From positions 205,501 through 269,500 of the forward strand of contig JAQFVV010006740.1 of assembly GCA_028023455.1 (NCBI GenBank): a stretch of DNA of 64,000 nucleotides, read 5' to 3'. Position 1 is the stretch's first letter. Each line of letters starts with the position of its first letter. The stretch is from Epiperipatus broadwayi. Taxonomy: Eukaryota; Onychophora; Udeonychophora; Euonychophora; Peripatidae. This document shows positions 46,205 through 63,758 of this stretch, in pieces. The notes under the pieces are model-generated. The model had not been told where the DNA came from and made no database searches. It worked only from the letters and a program-made list of their open reading frames with translations. The position numbers and the translations under genes are program-made.

Positions 46205-49100
46205 TTACAATTTAGTCAGTAGCTAAATTTGTAGTAATGTGCATGAAAGAAAATCTGGAACAAAAATCATCATCACATTTTTATATAAAAAGGAAGCTGT
46301 AGGGCACCCAAGTTTAAACCCTACAAGATCAAGTTCTAAAAGCTTAAGACAGAAAGAGAGTGGGAAAAACAGTTATGTTCTTTAGTTGTTTGTGTGTTGA
46401 TAAAAAAACTTAAAAAGTATAGTGCACACATTTAATTATTCAATATTTAATTTTTTTGTTAAAAAGTAAAGTTATAACATATATATATATATATATAAGC
46501 AGTGTGTGTATAAGCTGCTTAATTATCATTGTATATTTCAAATATTAAACTCTCTTCAAAGCTAACCTACATTTGCTAAATTCTAATATTTTATTTTTAT
46601 TCTATTTCTATTTTTGTTTTTTGATGATTATAGTTTGTGGTTTAAAAGTTGTAGTTTGGAATTTGAAAGTTAAGGATTTAATTGTAGATATTAAAATCCT
46701 AATTTGTAAAAAACATCCAGATTGTTTTAATGGGCGTGTTATAAATGGTTTGAATGATAGAGTGTGTGTACATTGCATAGATAAATCTATATTTCATTAC
46801 ATATTAAGAAAAAAAAGAGAAAGAAGAAATTCTGTTAAACTATTTTTTTCTTACTCAGAGGTTTTGGTTATTGTAAATACCTTTTGTTTTGATAAAGCTC
46901 TGACAGCTTAAAATCTACCCATCAGATAGATCAATGAGAAGAGATGGAATATTATAGGAATGTGATTTTTACCGGCAGAGTGAGAAGGGAAACATTTAAG
47001 ATAATTTTACTTGAAAAACAAATTAAGCTTTCCAAAAATCATGTAAGTGCAAGTTTCTTATATTGTTTGTTACTGATCACTATAACTGAAGAATAAAGTA
47101 GAAAAACCTGTCTGAAAACATCAGTGGATGAGATTTTAAAAATATTGAAACTAAGTAAGACAAGCATTTTAATTCTGCCAGATATCCTTTTTAAATCATT
47201 TTTTTTAATATAAAGTTTTTTGAAGATTGAAAATATAAGGATGTCAGGCTAGAAAAAAAATATAGGTCTCATCTGGGAAATCCCATGACCTTCCAGAACC
47301 AGCATATCATATAGGAAAGAAAAAATGTCTTGTCTGAAATTAAATATTCTACATCTGTTGACTGATTGAAAGAAATGCAATTTTTTCGGTAAAAAAAACA
47401 TTCACCTGCATTTGAAAGCTGAAGGAAAATGATTAATCGACTGATAAGTATTAAATCATCTAGTACAATTATTCCAATGACTGAATTTAAACCTAGTAAA
47501 AATTATAAATGTGAGAACAACTGATATACTCTATTGGAAGAATTATGCTTAACAAGGAAGGGAAGAAAAAGTTCCAGTGGCAAATAATATCACCATCACT
47601 ATGAAATAATTACAAGCCTCAAGAAAAAAAAACCATTCTAGCAAACTGCAGAAATTGATTGCTGCAAAAGTATGAACATTAAAAAACTAAATTTGAACCC
47701 TTGGGACTGGTAATATGAATTTTTGTTATCTATTTTCTTTTTATGATCTCAAAGACTATTCATAATATTTAGAGATAAATTTTTCTATTTTTTTTTCTTA
47801 GAACTTTAAAACAACCATAATCGATTGAAACCAAAAAATTTCTTCAATAATAATAGCTATACCCTTGAGTAATAATTTTATGTATGCTAAAACTATTATA
47901 CCCCACTTATTAATGAAGTTTATTTTCTAAAGGGTATTATTGTATACCAATGTAAAATTATGAAATGTTTGTTAATATGTAAAAAATTGTTTTTGTGTAT
48001 TATTTTGTTTTTAAATAATATTTTAGTTATAATGGGATAAACACACACATACACAACAATATAACAATACTTGCCACATGTATATAATGTTGTATGAATG
48101 TGGAAAAATAAATAGCATTTGGAAATATTAGATTATTTTTGTTTTGATTTAAAGAATAGTGATTTCCAAGGTTAGCGGGAAGGGGGAGAAGCAATTTAAA
48201 AACTCATTTCTGGAAATCTTCTTTTTCCAATTCTACTAACATTTTTTCCCCTTAACTATTGTACTTTATATATTAAGTTTAGATGTATAAAGATCCAAAG
48301 TATGTGTTCCAAAATAGTGTTTATTTTTTTTTAAATGAAATATTTTCTTATGAAGAGAAAACTTTAACAAATTTAGTATCCAATTTTATATACATTATAC
48401 CTTTGTTGGGAAAGAGGGGAAAAACTTAAAATTAATATAATGATTGCCAAATAATCAATTATTGTTATTATCATTATTGTTCATATTAATTTTTAATTTT
48501 TATCTTTAAATTGTTTGTATATGTTAGTAATGCATTAATAAATGTTAATTTGTCTTATTAAACGAGGTGTATATATTTCATTGAGAGTATTCTTTATTAG
48601 TTGTGATCATTCATCATCAATGGCGAAGATTAATTAGTTAAGATCTAATTAGATATACTAATATTAAACAATAGTTTTGAATTACTTTAAAAATTAAGTT
48701 TTATGATTAGGCTTAGTCCTAAAGCTGTGGATGGAACTATTATCATTATCATCATCATCATCATCACATTTTAATTAATGTGCTAAATAAATGATTAAAG
48801 GCCATAGATAAATAAGTGATTTCATTGTATTCAGTTGACATTCATGAATAATTATAACAAGCACCATTCCATCATCTACCTCATGCAAGGATGTGTGAAT
48901 TGCCATCCTAAATTAATAGTATAGTTTGAGCTAGTAAAACTTATAAAAATATTGAAATGCATTTATTATGTTAAGATCTAGAAAATGATTTCTGCCTGAT
49001 GGATTTTTATACACCACTTTAGTTTAAGGATGTTTTATGTTTACCTAAATGTTAGTGCATAAAGTGATATGGATCTAAAAGCAAAATCCTTTATTTTGTT
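46205..49100. other. No gene supported
   Basis: The longest frame (46573-46911, 112 codons) starts in a T-rich run. Its second half, with DCFNGRVINGLNDRVCVHC, has four cysteines, but I recognise no family and see no homologous neighbour. The remainder is AT-rich with a short (ATC)n run near 48745. Confidence 0.4.
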
Positions 49101-49215
49101 AGAAATAGAGTACCAAAAAGGGATTCCAACCCAGTACATGTGAAAAGGTTTTAAGATATAACTGTGTCTAGGTTCAGATAATCTAGTGGCACCCTGCTAG
49201 ACCATATTCACTTGT
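49100..49215 (-). mobile_element. Possible tRNA-derived SINE head
   Basis: On the minus strand a good B-box GGGTTGGAATCCC (49120-49132) lies about 50 bp downstream of GCAGGGTGCCACTAGA (49182-49197), which could be a decayed A-box. No second copy is recognised in the window. Confidence 0.4.
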
Positions 49216-50819
49216 TATTTACTTAAATATGCACTTGGCATCAAACCAAAAGATGAAAGTGGGTAAAATCTACTGTTGGATTTATTGAGAAATTATTTTA
49301 GTGACTTATCAATGTACTCACCCACTTGATGTTATTTCCTGAGTTATAATAGTTTGTCCTTAATAATTTGTTTATAGTTTCTACTTGTTTATTGATGATG
49401 ATACAATGGCTGCCTAACTAGGGTTTGAAATAGGCCAGACACCTTAAATGACTAGTCTCCAAGCATTATTTTTTCTAATTATTGATATTATGATATCTTT
49501 AGAAATCTTAAGTAGAAATTGACGAATTTAAGCCATTGATATTTTTATTGATAATTAATATGTACTTGATTATTGAAAGTAATAAATTTTGATGACTATT
49601 TATGTGTATGAGTCTCCTTAATATGATTTATTTAATCCAATGATCCTTAATATGTTCCTACTCATCATTTTGATAATGAATCTTATAATATTTAGCTAGA
49701 CAGCCTTTTTGACTCAGGTAGTCCTAGTGGTAATATATTTTATCGGCTTCTTTTGATCTACGTTATTTATGTTACTATATATATATATATATATTGTAGC
49801 CTCAACTTTCTCCGCACACTCTTTCACTCATTTAACATCAATAAACTTTAATTTATACCTGGGGCACCAAATTGCAGCTATAAATTGTAATGCCCACCAG
49901 AGATCATCATCATTAGCCATATTTAGGACTATAGAGAATACTGGAGAAGGAAAATAAATTGTCTCTGAAAAAAATTAATAACAACAATGATATTGATAAA
50001 ACCATCTGATCTACGTGGTCTTAATTTCAAACTCAGTTGAGTCATGCAAATATTTCATAATTAATTTATTATCAAATCTATAATAATAATAATACAACTT
50101 TCTCCCATAACTTTATTATAGATATCTGATCTCGAGTGGTAACTACAGAAATTATTATATACATTTCTCATTTATATCGGACTAGAAATGAATCAGTAAT
50201 TGATGCAGAGGACTCATAATCTATGTTCATAATATAAATTTATCATTTAATTTAACACTAGATTAAAAAAATTATCTAAATCAATTGATTCCATTACCTT
50301 ATTTTTCGTTCTCAGCATCTATCACTTTAAATTAGCTACAATTATATAACATGGAATGTCTGTGTTATGTTCTCTGATCAGAGAACCCCTAATCTTATTT
50401 TTAAACATATAAATTAACCTGTCAATCGACTATCAATTTATGATCCCTACTTTTACAACCGTATAATAATTTGATTATGTGATGCTACTTGACTTCCAAA
50501 CTAGCTCTTAGATTAATAATTGAACTGCTCTTTCTCAAGGTCTAGATCTGTCAAAAGATGCACTTACACACAATTACATTGTAAGGGATATGATTCCAAA
50601 TACTTTCAGCCAAATTTTGATATGAAGTTACCATTGGGAATCACTCTAAACACCGAGAGCAGGAAAGGGATTTTATGTCTGCTCCCAATATTCACAACAT
50701 TACCATGAACCAAAAGATAAAATTGACTAAATTTAACTTGACCAATCCCTGTCATTTTATTCTATATATCTAATATGTTAACCAAACTTTAATTAATAAC
50801 TTTAAATCTATTCTATAAT
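49216..50819. other. No gene supported
   Basis: AT-rich DNA with a slightly GC-richer patch at 49800-49960, where the minus strand reads TTGGTGCCCCAGG after a TATAAATT-like motif reversed in order. This is suggestive of retroelement debris only. Frames at 49769-49957 and 50520-50708 show no domain. Confidence 0.35.
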
Positions 50820-51180
50820 GCTAAAGAAACTATGGAAGTAAATCATAGACATTAATCAGATGAATCAATCAAAATTTATTGGTAATTAAATTTTGGAAAT
50901 AAATCACAAAATTAGATTTTGTGAATTAACTATAAAAATAAATCATGTGAAACTGAATTATAGAAAAGTGACTTATAAAATTGAATTATGTAAATCGAAC
51001 ATAGAAATAATCAATATAAAAATCAACATCGTAAGTCAATCATGAAAATAAATTGTCAATATAAAATTAACTATGTGAATCGAATATGGAAATAATATAG
51101 TGATGACTACTGCAAATCGAACGTGGAAATAAATCATCAATAGAAAAATGAATAATTAAATTTAAATATAAATTAATACT
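50820..51180. repeat. Degenerate AT-rich tandem repeat
   Basis: Variants of AATCGAACATAGAAATAATC recur with irregular spacing of roughly 30-50 bp across this stretch, for example near 50994, 51075 and 51115. The period is too variable to define a unit with confidence. Confidence 0.45.
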
Positions 51181-53059
51181 ACTTAAAATATAGGTGCTGT
51201 ATAAAAATTCTGTAGATATTGGAAACATCAAGACACAATGTAACTTATAACAATAGTAAAACTTTATTACATGAACAAGAATTAAAATAAAACATACCCA
51301 AATATAATATGGTTACACTTAAATATATATTTTAGATCCACTAAATATTATGATTTGAATACATGTTTAAAATTACTATATATATTTTTTTAGATAACTT
51401 TTTTATTGCTTTTGACCCATTTATTTGTTAAGATAAACACACAGAATTAATACACACTTACGCATGGAATCAGAATTCCATATTTCTTTTAGCTTTAATA
51501 AATCTACATCTCGAAAGAGAAGAAACCTATAAACTCATACTCCCCTTTTTATTTGTAAACATTGTCAATGGACTATTCCAAATAATACCTTGTTTCACTT
51601 ACTCTAATCAGCAATGTTAACTAATCAGAAATTTCCATATCATTTATTAATTAATAATTTCTTTTTATTCTTATGAAAAAGGGTGATATAACATATAATA
51701 TATAAAAAAAACTTTTACTGGTCTTGTGGATTGGTTTAAATTCAAAAACCCACACTTTGACGTTAATGCCCGTCAGATCTTTACATTTTTAATCGTAGAT
51801 ATTTTAATAGGTCAGTCTGTTGATCCAGCTCGACAGCTCTCAACTTATCATATTCACAAAATCAATATGGATCGGTTAGTTTACCAATTAAAATCTTTGT
51901 CATTCCTCATCATACCTCTATCTGACTGAATCCTTATCCTGTCAGGACAATTTTACTCTGTCCCACATCAGAAAACACTCTCTAGATCTTTCAATACCAT
52001 GCAGTATATATATATATAATGTACACACAACAGTGTCTGGATAAGGGAAATTAAAACTAAACCAACGACAACTTGAACTCCTAACTCCAATTGTTTGCTT
52101 CAGCTCGGGGGAGAGAAATCTTTTATTAAGACTTAGAATGTGTGAGGAGCTCCAGCCTACACATTTATTCATAATGGGCATGCAAAACCTTTTCCTCAAT
52201 TCAACAATAACTTTATTAATAATTCCCTATCTTTAATAGAATAAATGGAGTGAAACTCAGTCATCTCCAACTATCATGGTAAATCAATCATGAGACAGCT
52301 ATTTTCCATCCATGAGGTGGCATGATAACTCTACCTCAATAATATTAAGCATTTACTGCTTTATACATGCACCCACATACATTGATTACAGTCTAAATAA
52401 ATGACAAAGACTAACTGGATCCCGAATTAAAACATGTATGAATCACTTCAATCTTAAACAACCGAGCCGATTACATACCACCTACACCTATATCAATAGC
52501 AGATCATCGTCACTGATAGCACAACTGCGGTTTTCCACACAATCATCCATATCATTCATACCTAATATCAAGCACAAATATCTATAAAAATTTGTTAAGA
52601 ATATAAAAGGTATTCTATATCATTCTCTCTTCTCTTTAAATTTAAATCTACGTAAGCACTTATCTTTTCAATGGGATCAAAATCATTCTTTTTCTCTTTC
52701 CGTTTGCATATTTTAAAACATAAATAATAATAAAAAACTTATTATATTAAGATATTCTAGTGGTACAACAAAAAAACATTTCTATCAAACGTGTACATAT
52801 TATAAAACGAAATAATAATAAAAAAATAACATATTATATAAACGAATTAAAATATAGAATAATACCAAACATTACTATAGTCTCTTTCTAATATCTTTTC
52901 CTTTGATTGTACTCAGTTCATTTTATTTGGAGATAGCAGTTATAAACGCACATCAGATGCATTTATTTTAAATCAGATGTATACTAAAAACGCACATAGT
53001 TATTTGAATCACAATAGATAAAAAAGATGAAGACATCCTTTTTGAAATCAGAATGCATG
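51181..53059. other. No gene supported
   Basis: Frames at 51726-51929 and 51942-52199 are short and lack recognised domains. The GC-richer part 51720-52560 could be an old element. Confidence 0.35.
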
Positions 53060-53219
53060 AAAAACAAAGGGTTATATTTAAATTATATGTCGAAGATGAA
53101 GAGTTACTTTTAAATCAAATGTAGCAGATGAAGAGTTACCTTCAAATCAAATGTAGAAAACGAAGAGTTATTTTAAATCAAATGTAGAAAATGAAGAGTT
53201 ATTTTAAATCAGAAGGTAG
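53060..53219. repeat. Minisatellite, about 32-bp unit, 4-5 copies
   Basis: The unit GATGAAGAGTTA followed by TTTAAATCAAATGTAG is repeated at about 53095, 53127, 53162 and 53192, with a degenerate unit before it. A related single unit occurs near 52965-52985. Confidence 0.85.
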
Positions 53220-54729
53220 CTGCAGGACAATTAATAAATCTTAAAAAGAGTTTTGTTAATTACCTTCCACTTTGCTGGTTTCTTTCTGGGATCGAACTCA
53301 TTTGTTTTTTCCTCTTCTTTTCCATTTTTCAAAGGTTCAAAGTACATACAACAAGTGGCTTCTCATTACCAAACATGAATTAACTTTTCTTTAATATTAT
53401 TCAGAAGTTTACTGTAGTTTTATTTTTTTTTACGAATTTTACCCAGCCAGACAATTATGATAATATAAATTGATCCTTTATAGTTATACCATAGTGTGAC
53501 AGTTCTTTCCTTAAATAAAATTTTAATAAGCAAAACCGATAGACTCTGGCATTCAGAAAAAAATGTCTTATTGAAGGCTGATTGTTTCATGATTAACTTC
53601 AGGAAGAATACATGCACACCGTTGATATAAGAATTAGAAATTCATATTTTGGTAACTATACAACTCAAGTACATTGTTCACTTCTGAGACAGAAAATTAA
53701 TAAAAATTCGGAGATAATTGAACTGCTCTCTCAGCAAGAAGCAAAAAGTTAAAAGTCCCCACCTAGCAAAAAATTTAAAAAGTCCCCAGTCATTTTCTCC
53801 AACTCCCCTTTTATATTTTCCAGCAAAAGGAATAGAGAGGGGAAAAAAAACATCGGCCAATTCCTATCTCCACAGGTGGTCCTCTTCCAAATTTTCTAAA
53901 AAAATCCATTCTCAGAACAAACAATTGAACCATTTATCAGTTGTAAGATTTTGAAAAGCTTTTTAAATCTTTTTGGTAAAACAATTTTTACACTTCTCTT
54001 GATGTAAACACTTTCCCATTTAGATTTAGATTTTTGAATTACTAATAATAAATTACAACAGTTCATTTACTTTTCCATTGTTTCACACTTGTCAGGAAAT
54101 AATATAAAAAAATGGTATCAATTTCTATAAAGGAAAGAAAAAATGTCAACTCATATATCTGTATTACACACACACATACATCTGTAGATTATTTAATAGA
54201 AAATTGCTTATTTAGACTACATGAATACAAAATATCTCTTACAATTTCTTATAATTACAAACGCAATATTAATTATAATCTATGTTAATCATAACACAAA
54301 TTCCCATTATTATTTTCTATAACTCTTAAGCTTATTCTCCCGAAAGAAGGTGTTAAACAAAAGCTATTGATAATCATTTTACTTTCAATTCTCACCAACA
54401 TTTTAGTGATAGACATTAAACTTTACAAAACTCTATCCCAGCTATATAAATATTTATTTCTCCATCATTATATTGGCAAATCATTACTACAGCGTAGAAA
54501 AAAAAATCAAATCATTCCCCCTTGCATTAAATAATGCCAGCTATATTTTCTACAAACTGTCTCTATATGTTATTTCTGAGCTATCTAATTAATGATTTCT
54601 CAATAAAGCTTTTAATTTTTCCTACATTCCAAAAAAAAATTTTTTTTCTTCCTCTTTCCACAACTATCTCTTCTCCTCTACAACCGATTTATAGGTGATA
54701 TAGACCAAAGGGTTACAATATATATATAT
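53220..54729. other. No gene supported
   Basis: Overlapping frames on both strands at 53678-53954 reflect a local stop-poor patch; neither translation has a recognisable domain. Confidence 0.4.
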
Positions 54730-54841
54730 AATACATATTTTGCGGGTTCATCCATGTTAAAACCTTTTAATATTAATATACTGACGTCAGTATATTAATA
54801 TTAAAAGTTTTTAACAAGGATGAACCAGCAAAATATGTATT
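54730..54841. mobile_element. Miniature PLE palindrome centred on the ribozyme cleavage region
   Basis: Two 56-bp arms (three mismatches) meet with no spacer at ACTGAC/GTCAGT. Each arm matches the outermost PLE 3' sequence of the 37-kb palindrome, starting at the bases around its hammerhead cleavage site and running to AAATATGTATT. On the right the same end extension (ending CTTCGTTTT) follows to about 54875; the left abuts (TA)n. The layout is identical to the 37-kb locus but with almost the whole element absent. It breaks the LINE relic at 54890. Confidence 0.8.
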
Positions 54842-54889
54842 TTATATATTTAACCCGTGCAAATCTTCGTTTTAACACACACATATATA

Positions 54890-56620
54890 TATATCACTTT
54901 TATTTTCAATGCTTTTTTATATGTGTCTGGTCTGGCAACAAAAATCATATGTATAGTGCTTTTTGATTCTCTTAACATTACATCTCAGGTAAACATTTAT
55001 TCATGAGTGGACACAACCAATTCAACAAAATCATTGAAAATAGCCATTGATATAATAAAAAATGGTAGCAATTTATGAAAATTGTTCCAATATTATCTAT
55101 CTTTTATTTTTAAAAATTGAATTATAAAAGCATCCTTAAGATCAGGCACAACTTTCATGCATCCATATATTCCTTAAAAATCCAATATTTTTGAGCTGAC
55201 ATATCACCACAATATTATGATACTTCTCAAGACAATTTATCATGATCAAAACCTTTCTAGTTTAGATTACAAATAGTTGTTTTTACTTTAGTAAGCTGGA
55301 GATCTTTGTTCAAATCTAAATGAGAAGATAAAATGGATAGATAATTAAAAAGCATCAACTCATTTCTTGTATTATTATTTAAAACTTGACCAGAATAACT
55401 CTTTCCACCTGTTCAAAATATTGTCATCACATAAGAAAATGACATCATTGGATGTAATGGGTTTGTGATTCTGTTCTTCAGGTTATGTTGCTTTTAGTGC
55501 ATCAAAAAAGATCTAGAGTGACTTTGATCAGTGAATATTTGTATTGTCTTTGTAATTTTATTCCACTACTCATTTTAAGATTTAATATCAGTCATTGAAG
55601 TTATATCTATAGATCACTGTATTTATTAGATGTTCCACATCTCATTGATTATTCACCTAAGCAAAAAATACCTTATGTTACATTGTATTCAAATCACTAA
55701 TAATATCATTATCCAAAAAATAGTTATGATTTCTGTTTTCATTGATTCTTATGAAGATATTTATTTGTATCTATAATAAACTCCTCAAGCTAATTGAATG
55801 TTTCTTATACAGCTATATATTAGCATTTTTAGAGTTAAGTGGTTATAGTAGGGAATTTTAAACAATGAAAAATTTTCTTGGAAATTAGATTGGAATAATA
55901 TTTGCATTTTAGTGCAATTATTATTTTAATCATGAAGCATACTAATCTATGGTCTTTCCAAACAATTTGCATTTTTAATTGCTTTTATATTTATTAATTT
56001 TTTTATAGTCTAACTCCTAATTATAATATAATCTATTAAATGTCACTGTTATGAACGTGAATGCATCCATGTTCCTTTATAGTAGTTTTTCTACTTAAAC
56101 CAAGTGCTTGTGAAATTCAATCCATGTGTTGTCCAAAAATTCAGTGACCACAGACAATTTGCATTACATCATTATTTCCAACAACTTTAGGCCAACATCC
56201 ACTATTTATACCAACATGAAGCACTAAAATTTCCAAGAAGAAATATTACAGAAAGGAATGAGTTCTATCCTTTCCTAATTTCTATGAATCTGAAGTTGAA
56301 TTGCAGAAATTAATATGATATATAGTAATATCAGTGTGCAAAGCATGATTTAACACAATTAGCTTTTCATTGATAAAAATAGGATTTTAAAGAATACAAT
56401 ATATTAAATTATACTTCATAGTAAATCTAATATCATGCGTTAATTTTTCAATGATTGATCTATTATTCCAATAATCTTGTAGCCATTTCTATTAAACCTT
56501 TTTCATTGAGAAATGAGTTTCACTAACAGCAACTCTAGCATTCTTAACCCCTGACAGCTCCTGAATAATTTACATGAAGTAATTTTAATATAGTTATACT
56601 TAAAATAAAAATTAGATTTA
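54890..56620 (-). mobile_element. APE-type LINE relic, different from the RTE copies
   Basis: Minus-strand translation, with many stops and shifts, shows in order: an endonuclease end with STWFK, KGTWMHSRS and HLIDYII (near 56030-56110); an RT linker with HSRSFL and NRITNPLHP (about 55430-55520); blocks resembling the RT N-terminal region (55150-55300); and STIHMIFVARPD near 54930-54970, which matches a block just before RT motif A. These are typical of the LINE endonuclease-RT proteins often annotated as craniofacial development protein 2-like. The rest of the RT is missing where the PLE palindrome lies. Confidence 0.6.
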
Positions 56621-56668
56621 TAGTTTTTACTTTTACTACTACCCCTCCCTCATGTTTTTACACTTCCT

Positions 56669-58554
<1,886 letters not shown>

Positions 58555-58876
58555 AAAAGTGTTTGCTCTCAGCACTCACACTAGTATAACCCTTCCGTCA
58601 TCAATGGTGAAGGTCGTATTATATTACATTCAATATTTGTTTTTTTACCGCCAGCACATCTACTTCCATTCTAAAGATTATAATACCAAAGATCTTTATC
58701 CTCCAGATAATAAAAGGTAGATACTATTCACCGATCAATATTGGATCGCCATCTAGATTAACTATAAAACAGCTTACTGTAAATCGCTATAAAAAGGCTT
58801 ATGGCTTTATTGCTCGGGATTCATTAGATGTTCGAGCGACAGACCTGGTATGCTCTACTAACTGCGCCAAATCGCG
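58555..58876 (-). mobile_element. Probable tRNA-derived SINE
   Basis: On the minus strand TGGCGCAGTTAGTAGAGC (about 58851-58868) is an A-box-type sequence, and GCTCGAACATC (about 58828-58838) could be the B-box. A GC-richer, CG-containing body continues to about 58555. TAAATCGCTAT occurs on both sides of the tRNA-like part (58780 and 58883). No further copy is seen in the window. Confidence 0.5.
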
Positions 58877-59124
58877 GGAAATATAAATCGCTATGATAAG
58901 CGCTATGAAATAAAATTAAAACTTCAAAAAAAAAAAATATTCAATAGAATTCTGATTATCAATAAGGCAACCGATTTTATTGAATGATTATATTATTTTT
59001 ACTTACAAAACTCCAAACCAATTGGGTGATTTTTTCCCCTGTGATTTTATTTTTGTATATTAATAAATATAAATGAAACTAATAGTTTTACTATTAAACA
59101 CATACAAATATATATATATCATCT

Positions 59125-61300
59125 TTATTTTCAACCATTATCAATCCACTGTAGGATAAAATAATCTCCAAGTATAATCCATCTTTTCCGATATCTAGCC
59201 TCCTTTCTCCATATCATCCCTGCACACTTTCTCATTTCATCTATCAATCTTAGATGTGATCTCTTTCTGGGTCTTTTATAATCTATTGGAATTCCGTTTA
59301 AGATTTCAATTGTCTATTATCTCTTCTAGCAATATATCTAGCCCAACTACAATTCTGTATTTTAATTCTTTCAACAATGTCAGTAATGCCTGTTTGTTCT
59401 CTCACCCATGTATTGTGTTTCTGATCTCTTCTTGTTACTCCTAATGTGCATCTCTCTATATTTCTTTGAATGATATAAAGTCTCTAGATTACCATTCTAT
59501 TAAGTGCTCATACCTCATATCCACAAGTAAGAATTGGTAAAACACATTTACTAAAAAAAATTTTCAAAAAATGTTATTTCTACCAAAAGCATTTCAACCA
59601 AGGATAATTCTATAATTAATTTCATCCATTATGTTTCCATCTGTAGTGGTAATCGACCAGGATATGACTTCTTTTAATACATCATAATCAATCTTTATTT
59701 TCATTATTTGAGATAATCAATTGAATATTACTTTAATCTTTTTAACTTTTACCTTTAGTCTTAATTTCTTACTTTCATCTGATAACTCTTGCAATATTTT
59801 CTGAAGCTCTGAAGCATTATTTGTAAAAAAAAAAAAGTAACTATGCCATCTGTAAAATTTAAATGCTATAAATAATTTTCATTTATTTTTACTCCTTTAA
59901 CTTCCCATTTTAATCTACAAAATACTTATTGCAGTACTGCTGTAAAAAGTTTTGGAGACATAGTGTCACTCTGTCTTAAATTCTTCTCAATGTTAACCTT
60001 CCTAGTATCCTTATGTAATCTAATTGTTGATGTTATATTTTTATAAATATTATTCAGAAAATGATAATTTCCTGGGTTTATATCTTGATGATTCAATACT
60101 TTTATCACTAAAGAAATGCTTATAAAATCTAATGCCTTTTCATAATTTACAAATCCAAAGCATAATGGAAACTCATATTTTTTGATTCTTTCTACAACTC
60201 CTCTCAATTCATGGATATGTTCGCTGTTCAAAAATCACTTTTAAATCCAGCTTGTTTTTTTGGTTGGTTGAAATCTAAAGTTCTCTGTAGAGAAGTTGTA
60301 ATTATCTTGGTAATTTTTTTATATGAAAAACTGATAAAAGTCTGATTCTAATATCTTCTTTATCACTGTTTTGAAATATTAATAATAATACTGCATTCTT
60401 TTAATCATCTGATACATCTATATAATTTGAACATTTGATATATAACTTTGCCATAAAGTTTTCTATGTCTGTACCTGCTTCTTTTTAATATATGAATTAT
60501 AATTCCATCATTACCTGAAGGTATTCACTTCTTCATAAATCTAATTGCATGTCTCACTTTTTTAGGAGGTACTTTTTTCTTTATTACTATATAGTTCTTG
60601 ATAAAACTCCTTTACTCATTTCATGATATCATCTCTCTTTTTAGTAATAATTCCATCTTTTTTCTTTTATTGTAGATATGTTACCTATCAATACCAAAAT
60701 GTTGTTTTGCACTCGTGAGACATTTGTTCTTTTCTACAGCTTTCCTTTCTAATTCACAATTATACTTTCTTATATCATTATCAACTCATTTTCACACCAT
60801 TTTACAAAATTCAAAATATTCAATCTTTCTTAATCAATGATTTTTATATTTTATCTTCCTTTTCTCTGTATAAATTCTCTAGTCTCCATAGAAATTTTAT
60901 TGGACAATTGCTGCTTTTTTTACTAGCTGTCTTTTTTGCAGTTTTTAAAAGTGTATCAGCTATTTTCCTACTAATTTTATTTAAATGTGAATCATGTTCA
61001 ACATTAGGTAATATTTAAAAATAATTTGCAAGTTCTAATTTAAATTCCTTTGAATGCTTTTGAAGACTAGGCATATCAATTGTGAATATTCTTTTTCTTA
61101 ATAATTTTTGTTTCTATAGTTTTGCATTAACATGTATCTTATATCTTATTAATAATCACTTCCAGTGTTGAATTCATTAAGAACATTACAATATTGAAAT
61201 ATGTATTTTCTGTTAGTCAAAATATCATCTAATTTTGTTGGACCTTCATTTGGATGCTTCCATGTCAATTTCCTTTTTCAACATTTTTTTCCAAAAAATC
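59125..61300 (-). mobile_element. RTE-type LINE relic, longest copy (copy 2)
   Basis: The 3' end is at about 59125-59140. Moving upstream on the minus strand come the C-terminal region, RT motifs (59926-60231), an RT linker with VKEFYQELYSN-like sequence (near 60590), and the C-terminal endonuclease with TWKHPNEG, ILTNRKYI and LNEFNTGSDY (about 61140-61260), matching the TWxSPNG...GSDH blocks of RTE APE nucleases. Numerous stops and frameshifts. It is truncated inside the endonuclease near 61300, next to a (CA)n/(TA)n array. Confidence 0.75.
59926..60231 (-). pseudogene. RTE reverse transcriptase fragment
   Basis: A 101-codon piece aligning with the frame at 6217-6714. Motif A is altered to CFGFVNYEKALDFI, with the catalytic aspartate of the usual FxDYEKAFD replaced by N. 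Motif B reads LRQSDTMSPKLF. The frame stops before motif C. It is inactive. Confidence 0.7.
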
Positions 61301-61342
61301 CATAATATAAATACATATGTTGTACAATAATAAAAACAATAA

Positions 61343-61343
61343 A

Positions 61344-61380
<37 letters not shown>

Positions 61381-61474
61381 ATCAAAACTACTCCAAATTA
61401 TGCTGGTCTGGTTTAATTTTGGATTTGGGGTAGTTGTGATTTTATATTGACTAGTTTAGCTTTATACTTGTAAT

Positions 61475-61525
<51 letters not shown>
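61343..61525. repeat. (CA)n and (TA)n microsatellites around an imperfect hairpin
   Basis: (CA)n at 61343-61363 runs into (TA)n to 61380. An imperfect 60-bp hairpin follows (ATCAAAACTACTCC against GGGGTAGTTGTGAT, 61381-61440), then two further TA runs to 61525. Confidence 0.85.

Positions 61526-63758
<2,233 letters not shown>

Noticed and set aside
46573-46911. 112-codon frame with four cysteines
   Set aside because: The first third is T-rich hydrophobic sequence, no domain is recognised, and there is no supporting splice or neighbour context. A real exon cannot be excluded.
49800-49960. Possible LTR and primer-binding site (TTGGTGCCCCAGG on the minus strand)
   Set aside because: A single short match with no second LTR and no gag-pol remnants.
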